Of a stretch of 64,000 bases of DNA, positions 35,837 to 44,335 are shown piece after piece. Source of the stretch: CAVQCA01 sp963763115 (GTDB lineage Bacteria > Pseudomonadota > Gammaproteobacteria > UBA9214); NCBI GenBank assembly GCA_963763115.1, contig CAVXNM010000027.1, forward strand, positions 1 to 64,000, given 5' to 3'. The position numbers were made by a program, and so were the translations under genes. Position 1 is the first letter of the stretch. Every line of letters begins with the position of its first letter. The notes under the pieces were generated by a model, which saw only the letters and a list, made by a program, of their open reading frames with translations, made no database searches and was not told the DNA's origin.

Positions 35837-36637
35837 TTAACCGTAGCGACCCTCGATGTAATCGGCAGTTTCCCGCTTGCGGGGCGTGACGAACATGGTC
35901 TCGGTGGCCGTGTGTTCGATCACCTTGCCCATCAGCATGAAAATGCATTCCTCGCTGGCGCGCCGCGCCTGGGCCATGTTGTGCGTCACGATGAGGATGG
36001 TGTATTTGCCGCGCAGGTCCCAGATCAGTTCCTCGACGGCTTCGGTGCCTTTGGGGTCGAGCGCGGAGCAGGGTTCGTCCATCAGCAGCACGCCGGGCTT
36101 TACCGGTAGCAGGCGCGCGATGCAGAGCTTCTGCTGCTCTTCCAGGGACAGTTCGGTGGCCTTGTCGTGCAGCCGGTCCTTGACCTTGTCCCACAGCAGC
36201 ACCTGGCGGAGCGCGTCCTCGACGATGCCGTCCTGCTCCGTGCGCGAGACCCGTTTTCCCGGTGCATGCAGCCGGTAGCCGAACAGGATATTGTCGCGGA
36301 TGGAGACCGGCAGGGGATTGGGCCGCTGGAACACCATGCCCACCTGCTTGCGCACCTGCACGAGCTCCACGCCGGCTCCGTATATGTCATGGTCGTGAAC
36401 CCTGATCGTGCCCTCGATACGCACATAGCCCAGCCGTTCATTGATGCGGTTGACGCTGCGCAGCAGGGTCGACTTGCCGCAGCCCGAGGGGCCGATGAGG
36501 GACGTGATCAGGCCATTGCGGATCGTCAGGTTCACGTCGAACAGGGCCTGAAAGGTCCCGTACCAGAGATCCAGTTTTTCCGTCTGGATGGCGTACTGCG
36601 CCGGATTGTCGTTGGCTGCCTGGCGGGTTGAATTCAT
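35837..36637 (-). CDS. pstB: Phosphate ABC transporter ATPase PstB2 with altered signature motif
   Basis: 266 residues. Walker A G49-T57 (GPSGCGKST), Q-loop Q104 (VFQRPNP), Walker B with D187-E188 (LLMDEPCSALDP) and switch H219 (IVTHNMAQA) are all canonical. The ABC signature, normally LSGGQQQR, reads LSLEEQQK (L163-K170), so both glycines are gone. It cannot complete the partner's ATP site in the usual way. It is the mirror image of PstB1 upstream, and the two probably form an obligate heterodimer with one working site. Last pst gene, after a 41-base gap. Confidence 0.9.
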   Translation of the reverse strand: MNSTRQAANDNPAQYAIQTEKLDLWYGTFQALFDVNLTIRNGLITSLIGPSGCGKSTLLRSVNRINERLGYVRIEGTIRVHDHDIYGAGVELVQVRKQVGMVFQRPNPLPVSIRDNILFGYRLHAPGKRVSRTEQDGIVEDALRQVLLWDKVKDRLHDKATELSLEEQQKLCIARLLPVKPGVLLMDEPCSALDPKGTEAVEELIWDLRGKYTILIVTHNMAQARRASEECIFMLMGKVIEHTATETMFVTPRKRETADYIEGRYG

Positions 36638-36678
36638 TGTTGCTGGTTTCCGATTAAGGTGACAGTGAACTCAACCGC

Positions 36679-37488
36679 TCAGCCGAACCGCCCCTCGACA
36701 TAATCCCGGGTGCGAGGATCGCTGACCTCGCCGGAGAACAGCGCCTCGGTCTCGCCGATCTCCACGCAGGCGCCATTGAGAAAGAACGCGGTGCGTTGGG
36801 CCAGGCGCCGCGCCTGCTGCACCAGGTTGGTCACCAGGATGATGGTCATTTCCCGCCGGAGTTCCTTGAGGACATCCTCGATGCGCATGGTGGTGACGGG
36901 ATCCACGGCGATGGAGAACTCGTCGAGCATCAGCACTTCGGGTTCCTGCGACAGGGCGCGGGCGATCGTCAGGCGTTGCTGCTGGCCGCCGGAAAGCAGG
37001 CTGCCCAATGTGTTCAGGCGGTCCTTGACCTCGTCCCAGAGCGCCGCGCGCGCCAGGCAGCGTTCGACGATGATATCGAGATCGGCCCTGTTTCTGACGC
37101 CGCGCAGGCGCGGTGCCAGCGCCACGTTGTTGTACACCGTCATGGGCAGACCGACCGGCAGGGGGAACACCACGCCGATGCGCGAGCGCAGCGCGTAGAC
37201 GTTCTTCAGGTGGCGGATATTGCGGCCGTTGAACAGAATCTCGCCGTCCACGCGCATGCCGGAGGTGAACATGTCCATGCGGTTCAGCGCCTTGAGGAAC
37301 GAGGTCTTGCCGGCATTGGCCGGCCCGATGACGCCGAAGATCTCGTGCTCGCGCACCTGCAGGCTGACGTCGTCCAGGGCGGTGGCATGCCCGTAGCGGA
37401 TGCCGAGGTCGCGCACCTCGATCTTGACGTTTGTCTGAGTCGCTGTCGTGGCTTCCCCGGCCGCGGCGGGCTGCGTGGCGCCTACCAT
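36679..37488 (-). CDS. pstB: Phosphate ABC transporter ATPase PstB1 with altered Q-loop and switch
   Basis: 269 residues. The signature LSGGQQQRLTIARAL (L165 onward) is perfect. The Walker A is G55-S63 (GPANAGKTS), the Q-loop glutamine is P109 (VVFPLP), and the switch histidine is N221 (LVTNLVQQA). Walker B keeps D189-E190 (LMLDEF). So this subunit has lost its own hydrolysis residues but can donate a good signature to PstB2. The start overlaps the pstA stop by 7 bases. A 20-residue Ala/Thr-rich N-terminal extension precedes the domain. Confidence 0.9.
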   Translation of the reverse strand: MVGATQPAAAGEATTATQTNVKIEVRDLGIRYGHATALDDVSLQVREHEIFGVIGPANAGKTSFLKALNRMDMFTSGMRVDGEILFNGRNIRHLKNVYALRSRIGVVFPLPVGLPMTVYNNVALAPRLRGVRNRADLDIIVERCLARAALWDEVKDRLNTLGSLLSGGQQQRLTIARALSQEPEVLMLDEFSIAVDPVTTMRIEDVLKELRREMTIILVTNLVQQARRLAQRTAFFLNGACVEIGETEALFSGEVSDPRTRDYVEGRFG

Positions 37489-38351
37489 TTCTTTTTTCCC
37501 CGCAGGTACATGCGGAACGCAATGGATAGGCTGTTCATCAACAGTACCAGGGCGACCAGCACCAGCGCCACCCCGTAGGGCAGGTCATCGGGAACACCGG
37601 GCACCTGGGTCGATACCACGAACAGGTGCAGCGACAGGGCCATGGTCTGGTCGAAAATCCCCTGGGGCAGGAACGGGGTAAAGAACACCGCGCCGGTGAA
37701 CATGATGGGCGCGGTTTCGCCGGCGGTGCGCGAGACCTCGAGGATGATGCCGGTGAGAATGCCCGACACCGCGTTGGGCAGCACCACACGGCGGATGGTC
37801 TGCCAGCGCGTGGCGCCCATGTTCCAGCACGCCTCGCGAAACGCCAGGGGGACCGACTGCAGGGATTCGCGGGTCGCCACGATCACTACCGGCAGGGTCA
37901 TGATGGCCAGCGTGAGGCTGGCGGCGAGGATGCTGGTGCCGAACTTGAAGAACAGCACGAAGGCGCCCACGCCGAACAGCGCGTGCACAATGGACGGCAC
38001 GCCGGCCAGGTTGATGACGGCGAGATTGATGACCCGGGTGAACCAGTTGTTGCCGGCGTACTCGCTGAGATAGATGGCCGCCGCCACCCCCAGCGGCACC
38101 GAGATCAGCAGCGCCACCGCCACCAGCCAGACGGTGCCGAGCAGGGCGGGGAAGATGCCGCCCGCGGTCATGCCATGGGTCGGGTTGGTGAACAGGAAGT
38201 CGATGGAAATGGCCGGACCGCCCTTGATCACCAGCATCGTCAGGATCAGCAGCACCGGGGCGACCAGCAGGGCGGTCATCAGCAGGAACAGGATGGCGAA
38301 CAGCCGCTGGGTGCGCTGGTTGCGTCGATTGATACCGGTGGCCTCGAACAT
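37482..38351 (-). CDS. pstA: Phosphate ABC transporter permease PstA
   Basis: 289 residues with six predicted membrane helices. Inner-membrane half of the phosphate channel with PstC. The EAA loop is REACWNMGATRWQTIRRVVLP; GIILEVSRTAGETAP is typical of PstA. AGGAG is 9 bases before the ATG. It begins 5 bases after pstC and overlaps pstB1. Confidence 0.94.
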   Translation of the reverse strand: MFEATGINRRNQRTQRLFAILFLLMTALLVAPVLLILTMLVIKGGPAISIDFLFTNPTHGMTAGGIFPALLGTVWLVAVALLISVPLGVAAAIYLSEYAGNNWFTRVINLAVINLAGVPSIVHALFGVGAFVLFFKFGTSILAASLTLAIMTLPVVIVATRESLQSVPLAFREACWNMGATRWQTIRRVVLPNAVSGILTGIILEVSRTAGETAPIMFTGAVFFTPFLPQGIFDQTMALSLHLFVVSTQVPGVPDDLPYGVALVLVALVLLMNSLSIAFRMYLRGKKKW

Positions 38352-38356
38352 GGCGA

Positions 38357-39289
38357 TCAGCTCCTGCGTATCCCGCGCACGATCAGATCGGCGCTTAGAT
38401 TGATGATGAAGGTGATCAGGAACAGAAAGATGCCGATGGTGAACAGGGCCTGGTAGTGATCGGACCCGACGGCGGTTTCACCCAGCTCCGCGGCGATCGT
38501 CGCCGTCAGCGCGCGCACCGAGTCGAAGATGCTGTGGGGGATGTTGATCGAGTGGCCGGTCGCCATCAGCACCGCCATGGTCTCCCCGAAGCCGCGACCG
38601 ACGCCGAGCAGCACCGCCCCGAGCAGGCCGTTCTTGGCGGCGGGCAGCACGGTTTTGTAGATGACCTGCCAGCGGGTGGCACCCAGGGCCTCGGCGGCTT
38701 CGCGGTAGCGGTCGGGGACCGCCTTGAGGGCGTCTTCGGCGATAGAGGTCATGATGGGCGCGGCCATCAGCCCGAGGATGATGCCGGCATTCAGGACGTT
38801 CAGCCCCACCGGGACGTTGAACAGCGCGATGATCAGCGGGTTCATGATGGACAGGCCGATGAAGCCCCAGACCACCGAGGGGATCGCGGCCAGCAGTTCC
38901 ACCAGCACCTTGAGTATCTCGCGCGCCTTGCCGCTGGCAAACTCGGCAATGTAGATCGCTGCCCCGAGTGAAAACGGGATGGCGACCATCATGGCCAGGC
39001 CGGTGACGCTGGCCGTACCGGCGATCAACGCCAGTATGCCGTACTCCGGGTCGTCCTCGTCGGCGGGATACCAGTAGGGGGAGGTGAAGAACTCCGTGAA
39101 ATCGAACCGTCCCAGGATAAAGCCCAGGCCTTCCTTGGTGATGAAAATGAAAATGCCGATGATGAAGACGATGGCGGATATCCCGCCGATGAACACCAGC
39201 AGCTGCACCAGCTTGTCGATATACCAGGCGATATTGCGCCGGTCGAAGTCCGCCGCCCGGCTGGCTGGCGCCGGCTGAGGCAGGATCAT
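38357..39289 (-). CDS. pstC: Phosphate ABC transporter permease PstC
   Basis: About 310 residues, six to seven membrane helices. The EAA loop is REAAEALGATRWQVIYKTVLP, and GRGFGETMAVLMATG and ELLAAIPSVVWGFIGL are PstC signatures. A GTG at 39307 would overlap phoU by 17 bases; the ATG at 39289, 9 bases after GAGGGAG, is preferred. A loop with YWYPADEDDPEYGI lies outside the membrane. Confidence 0.93.
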   Translation of the reverse strand: MILPQPAPASRAADFDRRNIAWYIDKLVQLLVFIGGISAIVFIIGIFIFITKEGLGFILGRFDFTEFFTSPYWYPADEDDPEYGILALIAGTASVTGLAMMVAIPFSLGAAIYIAEFASGKAREILKVLVELLAAIPSVVWGFIGLSIMNPLIIALFNVPVGLNVLNAGIILGLMAAPIMTSIAEDALKAVPDRYREAAEALGATRWQVIYKTVLPAAKNGLLGAVLLGVGRGFGETMAVLMATGHSINIPHSIFDSVRALTATIAAELGETAVGSDHYQALFTIGIFLFLITFIINLSADLIVRGIRRS

Positions 39290-39290
39290 G

Positions 39291-40376
39291 TCAGGGCGCT
39301 CCCTCACCGCGCAGCGTTTCCATCAGCTCGCGAATCCGCACACCCAGGTCGCGATAGCTCTCTTCCAGCCACTCCTCGATCCCGCCGGCGTCAGCGCCGG
39401 CGGGCAGCGGTGCGATATCCCACTCGAGTGGTGTGGTGTGGAAAGGGACCTGTTCGAAATAGGATTTGACCGGTCCCTGCAGGCTGACGATCACATGCTG
39501 GGTGGTGAGCTCCAGCGGTGTCATGTCGAGCGGCCTGGGTTTGGCGGCGCCCATGCTGATGCCGTGTGTGTCCATGAAGGCCGTCATTGCCGGGTTCAGG
39601 GCTCGGGCGGGATGCGCGCCGCCACTGGTGTAATTGCCGCTGCCGGGAAAATACTTGCGGGCCATGGCCTCGGCTATCTGGCTCAGGCAGCTGTTGTCCT
39701 CGTCCACGAACAGGATGTTGTAGACCTTGGGGGACTTCATCTCGCCGGTGGCCGCAAACACGGTTTCCTCGCAGATGTTCTTGGCCTGGTCCGCGACCCG
39801 TTTCAGTTGACTGAAGATCACGAAGGCCGCCAGGGTGTTCTTGACGGCTCCGCGCTCGACATTGTCCATTAATTCGGAATACACGATATCCAGATCATTC
39901 TCCATGTGCTCTTCCATGATCATGGTGCTTTTGGCCATCTCCGCATTGAGCTCGTTGAGGGCCCTGATGGCCTGATGCAGCATGAGCTGGGTTTCGCTGC
40001 CGACACGCTCCAGCACATGCGCCATCGAACCCCGGGGCGGTTCCGATAACTGCAGGGCCTCACGGGCGATGGTGACGGCGTAGTCGCCAATGCGTTCCAG
40101 TTCGATATTGGCGCGTATGATCGAGGAGAGCAGCCGCAGATGGCCGGCACTCGGCAGATGCAGGGCGATGAAGCCATGACACAGCCGGTCGATCTCGCGC
40201 ATGTTCCGGTTGATCGGGTGATCGGCAAGTACGGTCGCCGCGGCGAGCCGGTTATTGCCGGTTTCCAGGGCATGCATGGCGTTTTTGACGGCCGTCTCCA
40301 CCTGGCCGGCCATGTCCGCTACGCGCTTGCGGATCCGTGTCAGGTCCCTTTCCAGTCGTTCTTCATAGTGACTCAT
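39291..40376 (-). CDS. phoU: PhoU fused to a catalytically dead LMW-phosphatase/ArsC-like domain
   Basis: 361 residues from the ATG at 40376. Residues 1 to about 207 are PhoU: two three-helix bundles with IELERIGDYAVTIAREA and FSQLKRVADQAKNICEE, including the metal-binding acidic patches. Residues 216-361 have the low-molecular-weight phosphatase/arsenate reductase fold (YNILFVDEDNSCLSQIAEAM). In active members the loop is C-x5-R (CTGNSCR); here the nucleophile Cys is D225 and the Arg is L231, so no catalysis is expected. The fold's phosphate-binding pocket may have become a sensor (inference). It lies inside the pst operon between pstS and pstC. Confidence 0.85.
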   Translation of the reverse strand: MSHYEERLERDLTRIRKRVADMAGQVETAVKNAMHALETGNNRLAAATVLADHPINRNMREIDRLCHGFIALHLPSAGHLRLLSSIIRANIELERIGDYAVTIAREALQLSEPPRGSMAHVLERVGSETQLMLHQAIRALNELNAEMAKSTMIMEEHMENDLDIVYSELMDNVERGAVKNTLAAFVIFSQLKRVADQAKNICEETVFAATGEMKSPKVYNILFVDEDNSCLSQIAEAMARKYFPGSGNYTSGGAHPARALNPAMTAFMDTHGISMGAAKPRPLDMTPLELTTQHVIVSLQGPVKSYFEQVPFHTTPLEWDIAPLPAGADAGGIEEWLEESYRDLGVRIRELMETLRGEGAP

Positions 40377-40534
40377 GGTCTGGCATCCCGCGGTTTGGTG
40401 CTGAACGGTTGATGTGGCGTGCACCACCGTGATGGGGCAGGCCCGTCCTGTGCAGTCCCGGCAGGAAGCGACCTGCTATCGTACGCATGCTTTTCTCCAG
40501 CCGGACAGAATCTACGCGGTCGTTGCACTCATCC

Positions 40535-40585
40535 TGTGCCTCTGCGCAGGTCGCGCTGAGCGCAGCGAAGCCCAACACAAGCTGT
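40535..40585. repeat. Candidate REP-like palindrome between phoU and pstS
   Basis: The segment contains CGCTGAGCGCAGCG followed by AAGCCCAAC, the core of a common proteobacterial repeat (GGGCTTCGCTGCGCTCAG on the other strand). It lies in the 257-base pstS-phoU gap, where no gene is seen, and could stabilise the pstS part of the message. Confidence 0.35.
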
Positions 40586-40633
40586 GCCGGTGTTGGTTTT
40601 GTCCCGCTGTCTGCATCCGGGCAATGAGTGGCG

Positions 40634-41509
40634 TTATTCACACGTGATAGCGCGTACCGGAGCGTAGCCTTTCTTCAGCAGGATGCACTGACCGGCATCG
40701 CTCAGGATCCAGTCGAGGTAATTCTTGATTTCTCCCTGCGGTTCGCCGTTGGTGTACATGAACAGGGGCCGGGCGATGGGGTAACTGTGATCGCTGGCGG
40801 TGGCGACGCTGGGTACGATACAGGGACCGCCGGTTTGTGTGGCGATGCACACCTTTTTCACGTGCTCCGTGGCATAGGCCAGGCCGCTGTAACCAATGGC
40901 GCAGGCGGTATTCTCCACAAGGTCCACGACTTCCTTGGAGCCGTGCATATCCAGTGTGCCGGTGCGGTACTTGCCTTTCGCGCCGAGTACGGTTTCCTTG
41001 AAATAGGCGTAGGTGCCGGAATTGTTCTGGCGGCTTGCCACGACGATCTCGTCGCTGTCGCAGCCGGGCACCTTGACGCCGAGCCCAGACCATTTGGTGA
41101 CTTTGGGATCGCGGCCGTAAATGTCGCCCAGTTGTTCGATGGAGAGCGTGGTAATCGGGTTGTTGTTGTTGATGAACACGGCCAGCGCGTCAAATCCGAC
41201 CACATGCTCGACCGGGTGTTGCCCGTTGGCCTCGGCCGACTTGATTTCCTTCTCCTTCATCTTGCGGCTGGCGTTGGCGATATCCACCGTGCCGTTGATC
41301 ATGGCGGCGATGCCGGTGCCGGAGCCGCCGCCGGAGACGGCAACGGCCACCTCGGGATTGATCTCGGGATAGGCTTCCGCCCAGGCCTGCGCGACGTTGA
41401 CGAGGGTGTCCGAGCCCTTGTTCTGAATCAGGGTGCGGGCCTCGACGGCCAGCGTGGCACTCAGGTCGGCTGCCAGCAGCGTGAGTGCAAGAATCCGTTT
41501 CGCTTTCAT
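40634..41509 (-). CDS. pstS: Periplasmic phosphate-binding protein PstS
   Basis: About 291 residues from the ATG at 41509, which gives a clean signal peptide (MKAKRILALTLLAADLSATL). Phosphate-contacting segments are visible: NKGSDTLVNVAQAW, SGGGSGTGIAAMINGTVDIA, SRQNNSGTYAYFKE. Two cysteine pairs near the C-terminus (VCIATQTGGPCIV and QCIL...TCE) suggest disulfides. The upstream extension to 41650 is out of keeping with the signal peptide and rejected. First gene of the pst operon. Confidence 0.93.
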   Translation of the reverse strand: MKAKRILALTLLAADLSATLAVEARTLIQNKGSDTLVNVAQAWAEAYPEINPEVAVAVSGGGSGTGIAAMINGTVDIANASRKMKEKEIKSAEANGQHPVEHVVGFDALAVFINNNNPITTLSIEQLGDIYGRDPKVTKWSGLGVKVPGCDSDEIVVASRQNNSGTYAYFKETVLGAKGKYRTGTLDMHGSKEVVDLVENTACAIGYSGLAYATEHVKKVCIATQTGGPCIVPSVATASDHSYPIARPLFMYTNGEPQGEIKNYLDWILSDAGQCILLKKGYAPVRAITCE

Positions 41510-41690
41510 TATGTGGTTACCCCTTCGCTTGATAGAATATGTGTGTATGGAAGTCATTGCGTGGTTTCGGATCCGGCCTTCCGTTCGAGCATGCCCGGTT
41601 CGCCCTGCGCACGTTCCGTGGAGCGCATCACGGATGTTGGAAGAGAGCATGAATGTGAGAAAACCGTTAAAGATCCATTATTTTTTTCAC

Positions 41691-41696
41691 ATTATA
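41691..41696 (-). promoter_or_regulatory. Candidate -10 box for the pst operon
   Basis: A perfect TATAAT on the minus strand about 180 bases before the pstS start, in an AT-rich stretch. No -35 box and no clear Pho box (CTGTCATA direct repeat) were found upstream, so activation by PhoB is not shown. Confidence 0.35.
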
Positions 41697-41789
41697 CCTG
41701 TATTGAACCGCCGCGATGCCACCAACGCAGGTCTTCTTTGGTTCGGGACGTTTTTCTGACGCTCCGGTCTTGAAGCTTCAAATGGAGCG

Positions 41790-42557
41790 TTATACCGGAT
41801 ACGTGCCGCGCGGACCATGGAGCTGACGTTTCACGTCGGCCCACAGGTTCTCATAGCATTGCGCGGCCCAGCTCCGTCCCGCGAAACTTCCCAGCGGCGC
41901 GCGGAAGACTCCCATGCGTTCCACCTCGCTGGTATAGGGAATGGCGGTCCCGAGAAGACCGGTCATGTAGTCGGGCGGATTGTCCACGATCGCGCGATGC
42001 AGCTGTTTTCGGCGGTCGGCCATGGCGAAGAATGGCAGCAGCTTGAGGGAGGCGAGATCCCGCGCGGCGAGAAATTTCCTGATCTGCCGGAAGGTGCGCA
42101 ATGACAGCGGCGTCGGTATGGTCGGGACCAGCACCGCGTCCGCCGCGTAAAACACGTTCTCGGATACCAGCGAGATGCTGGGGGGGCAGTCCAGGAACAC
42201 ATAATCGTATTCGCCGGCCAGGGGTTCCAGCAGCCGGTGCAGCCGGTGCGTGGGTTTCTTCGCCTGTTCCAGAAAGAGGTCCATGTTGCGATAGGAAAAA
42301 TCTGCCGGAAGGAGATCGAGGTCTTCGTAGTCGGTGCCCCGGATGCTGTCTTCCAGTTCGCGCTTGCCAGAAACCAGGTGTTTGCCGCCGCCCTTGATTT
42401 TGGACTTTATGCGAAAGTAGAAGCTTGCTGCACCCTGCGGGTCGAGGTCCCAGACCAGCGTCGGCGCGCCCTCGAGCGCGGCTAGGTAGGCGAGGTTCAC
42501 GGCGGTCGCGGTCTTACCGACGCCGCCCTTGATGTTGTACGTGGCCAGCACCTTCAC
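41790..42557 (-). CDS. Orphan ParA-family partition ATPase
   Basis: About 255 residues from GTG at 42557. The deviant Walker A is KGGVGKT (K10-T16) including the signature lysine needed for the ATP-sandwich dimer; Walker A' has WDLDPQG and Walker B YDYVFLDCPPS. The GTG overlaps the CHAD gene's TGA (GTGA), with GGGGAGG 7 bases upstream, so the two are tightly coupled. No ParB gene is near. Orphan ParA proteins position protein cargo such as carboxysomes, chemotaxis clusters and storage granules on the nucleoid. The coupled CHAD protein is the obvious candidate cargo adaptor (inference). Confidence 0.85.
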   Translation of the reverse strand: MKVLATYNIKGGVGKTATAVNLAYLAALEGAPTLVWDLDPQGAASFYFRIKSKIKGGGKHLVSGKRELEDSIRGTDYEDLDLLPADFSYRNMDLFLEQAKKPTHRLHRLLEPLAGEYDYVFLDCPPSISLVSENVFYAADAVLVPTIPTPLSLRTFRQIRKFLAARDLASLKLLPFFAMADRRKQLHRAIVDNPPDYMTGLLGTAIPYTSEVERMGVFRAPLGSFAGRSWAAQCYENLWADVKRQLHGPRGTYPV

Positions 42558-44137
42558 GCCGTTGCCTCCCCTGCATTCGGAATACATCCGGTAAACAGTT
42601 GCCGGTAATGGGCATGATTCACGGGTGAATCGAATTTGCCGAACTGGTCCGAAAATTCATCATGCGCCGCCTGCTGGCGCCGTTCCAGCTCGTCGATCAG
42701 CATGCCCATCGCGAGCAGCGTGTCCGGCGGGGCATCGCCCTCGGCCGCCATCTGGTGGCTGAAATGCTTTAGGGTCGCGATCTGTACGACGCAGTCCTGG
42801 TAATCACCCAGGTTGTTCTGCAGCGCCTTGAGCGCGCGGATCGGTGACTTGATACGCCGTGGCGGGAAGAGACTCTGGAAGAACTCCATCAGATATCGCA
42901 GTTTCTTGCAGGTCTTGCGCAGCTCATGCAGCGCCTCTGCCGGTGACTCCGCCCCGATGGCGTGTCCCTCTTTCAGGGCGCGCTGATAGATGCGCCAGAT
43001 ACGCTCGCAGGCGACCACCAGCACGGGCCGGGTCGCGTTGGGCAGGCTGGAACGGTTGGGTACGGCCCGGTGGAGGAACTCCCGCCAGTTGTTGACCAGC
43101 CGGCGGTAGCGCACGCTGTCCAGCGCCTTTACCATGGCCCGTTGTTCGATCAGCCGGTGCCTGATGAGGAAATCACGCAGGGGCTCGATATCCACCCGGG
43201 CGGAAGCGGGCAGGGTGGCGCGGTAGGTATCGAAATTCAGCAGGTAGACATCGAGGTCCCGCACCGGCGTGGTGATCTGGCCGAGCCAGGCGAATTCGGA
43301 CTTGTAATGGTTGACCGTGCGCAGCGGCAACACGCCCTTGATCTGGGTCAGTGCGGACCGCGTGCGGCGCACGGCCACGCGGAAATCATGCAAAAACTCG
43401 GTATCGGTGCCGGCGCGGGCGCCGGCCTCGTTGGCTTCCATGATGTCCAGCAGTCGCAGCAGTATGCGTCTCGCCGCCTGGTCGGCGCGCATGCCGTCCT
43501 CGAGGTGCAGGTCCAGCTGTGGCGTGTAGCCGCCCGGTGTGAGCCCGACCCTCGCCAGCGCCGTCTGCATGAGATCGCCACCCGCCGGCGTCAGGCCCAG
43601 ATCCTTCAGCGCCTTCACGAGCTGTTTGTGGGGTTTCTGATAGCCCTTTACCGGCATCACCACGGCCCGCCGATCGAGCTTGAACGATCGGGCGCCATCC
43701 GGGCGACGCGCCGAGTTTTCCTGGAAAGCCACGCGGGCCACGGTCTTGTCGTACCTGTCCAACAACCGCAGAGTGTGCACCCTGGAGGTGATCGTGACCA
43801 GCGGCAGCAGTTCACGCATCTCCACGATTGCTTCAAGACGATCACGCAACCGACCCGGCGGCAGGTCCCGGGCAAAGCGCGGTGCCTTGTCGAGGATGGC
43901 CTGTTCGCGCCGTTTGTCTGCAGACAGGGGGCGCCATACCAGCCGGTGTTGTTTCCCGTCGTGGATACCCTCGAGGACGGCGGCGTTGCCATGCACTCGC
44001 CAGTCGAAGCTGTCGAAGCAGGTGCGCCGCTCCACGGCGGGCGGCTCCAGCTCGAGGCGCATACCGTGCTGAAGCCTGGTCTGTACCTCCCCGGGTTCCA
44101 GTCCCCCGGGAATAAGAAACTCGAAACGCATCGTCAT
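42554..44137 (-). CDS. CHAD-domain protein with degenerate CYTH-like N-terminus
   Basis: 527 residues. Residues about 225-510 form the CHAD helical domain with conserved H250 (LHDFRVAVRRTRSAL) and H404 (LHELRKTCKKLRYLMEFF). The first 200 residues look like a diverged CYTH barrel but lack ExExK, so triphosphatase activity is unlikely. CHAD domains bind polyphosphate through their basic histidine-rich surface, and CHAD proteins localise to polyphosphate granules in other bacteria. First gene of the CHAD-parA pair; divergent from the CNNM gene. Confidence 0.88.
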   Translation of the reverse strand: MTMRFEFLIPGGLEPGEVQTRLQHGMRLELEPPAVERRTCFDSFDWRVHGNAAVLEGIHDGKQHRLVWRPLSADKRREQAILDKAPRFARDLPPGRLRDRLEAIVEMRELLPLVTITSRVHTLRLLDRYDKTVARVAFQENSARRPDGARSFKLDRRAVVMPVKGYQKPHKQLVKALKDLGLTPAGGDLMQTALARVGLTPGGYTPQLDLHLEDGMRADQAARRILLRLLDIMEANEAGARAGTDTEFLHDFRVAVRRTRSALTQIKGVLPLRTVNHYKSEFAWLGQITTPVRDLDVYLLNFDTYRATLPASARVDIEPLRDFLIRHRLIEQRAMVKALDSVRYRRLVNNWREFLHRAVPNRSSLPNATRPVLVVACERIWRIYQRALKEGHAIGAESPAEALHELRKTCKKLRYLMEFFQSLFPPRRIKSPIRALKALQNNLGDYQDCVVQIATLKHFSHQMAAEGDAPPDTLLAMGMLIDELERRQQAAHDEFSDQFGKFDSPVNHAHYRQLFTGCIPNAGEATA

Positions 44138-44150
44138 CGTGTCCCGTTGC

Positions 44151-44182
44151 TTGTCCGGTAGCGGTTCTGGCTGCTATATAAT
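44151..44182 (+). promoter_or_regulatory. Candidate promoter for the CNNM pair
   Basis: TTGTCC (44151-44156) and an AT-rich CTATATAAT (44174-44182) lie in the 198-base divergent gap between the CHAD gene and the CNNM gene. Spacing is 17 to CTATAT or 20 to TATAAT, so it is only a candidate. Confidence 0.3.
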
Positions 44183-44335
44183 TTTATCGGGGGTGGCTGC
44201 CGTTCTGCACGGACAGCGTGCGAACAGTTCACGGATGGACGATTTTCCCTCGGCGAATCGTAATTCTGGCACTATTGTTACTGAATAAGCAATGTCCGGC
44301 CCGCTGACCCGGCAGGCCGATCAGCGGGGGCTGAA

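Noticed and set aside
39291..39740. Active arsenate reductase or tyrosine phosphatase
   Set aside because: The required Cys and Arg of the C-x5-R loop are Asp and Leu.
41510..41789. Pho box upstream of pstS
   Set aside because: Looked for the CTGTCAT-type direct repeat on both strands; nothing close enough was found.
41758..41790. Terminator between parA and pstS
   Set aside because: ACGCTCC and GGAGCGT flank GAAGCTTC, but no T-run follows the stem on either strand.
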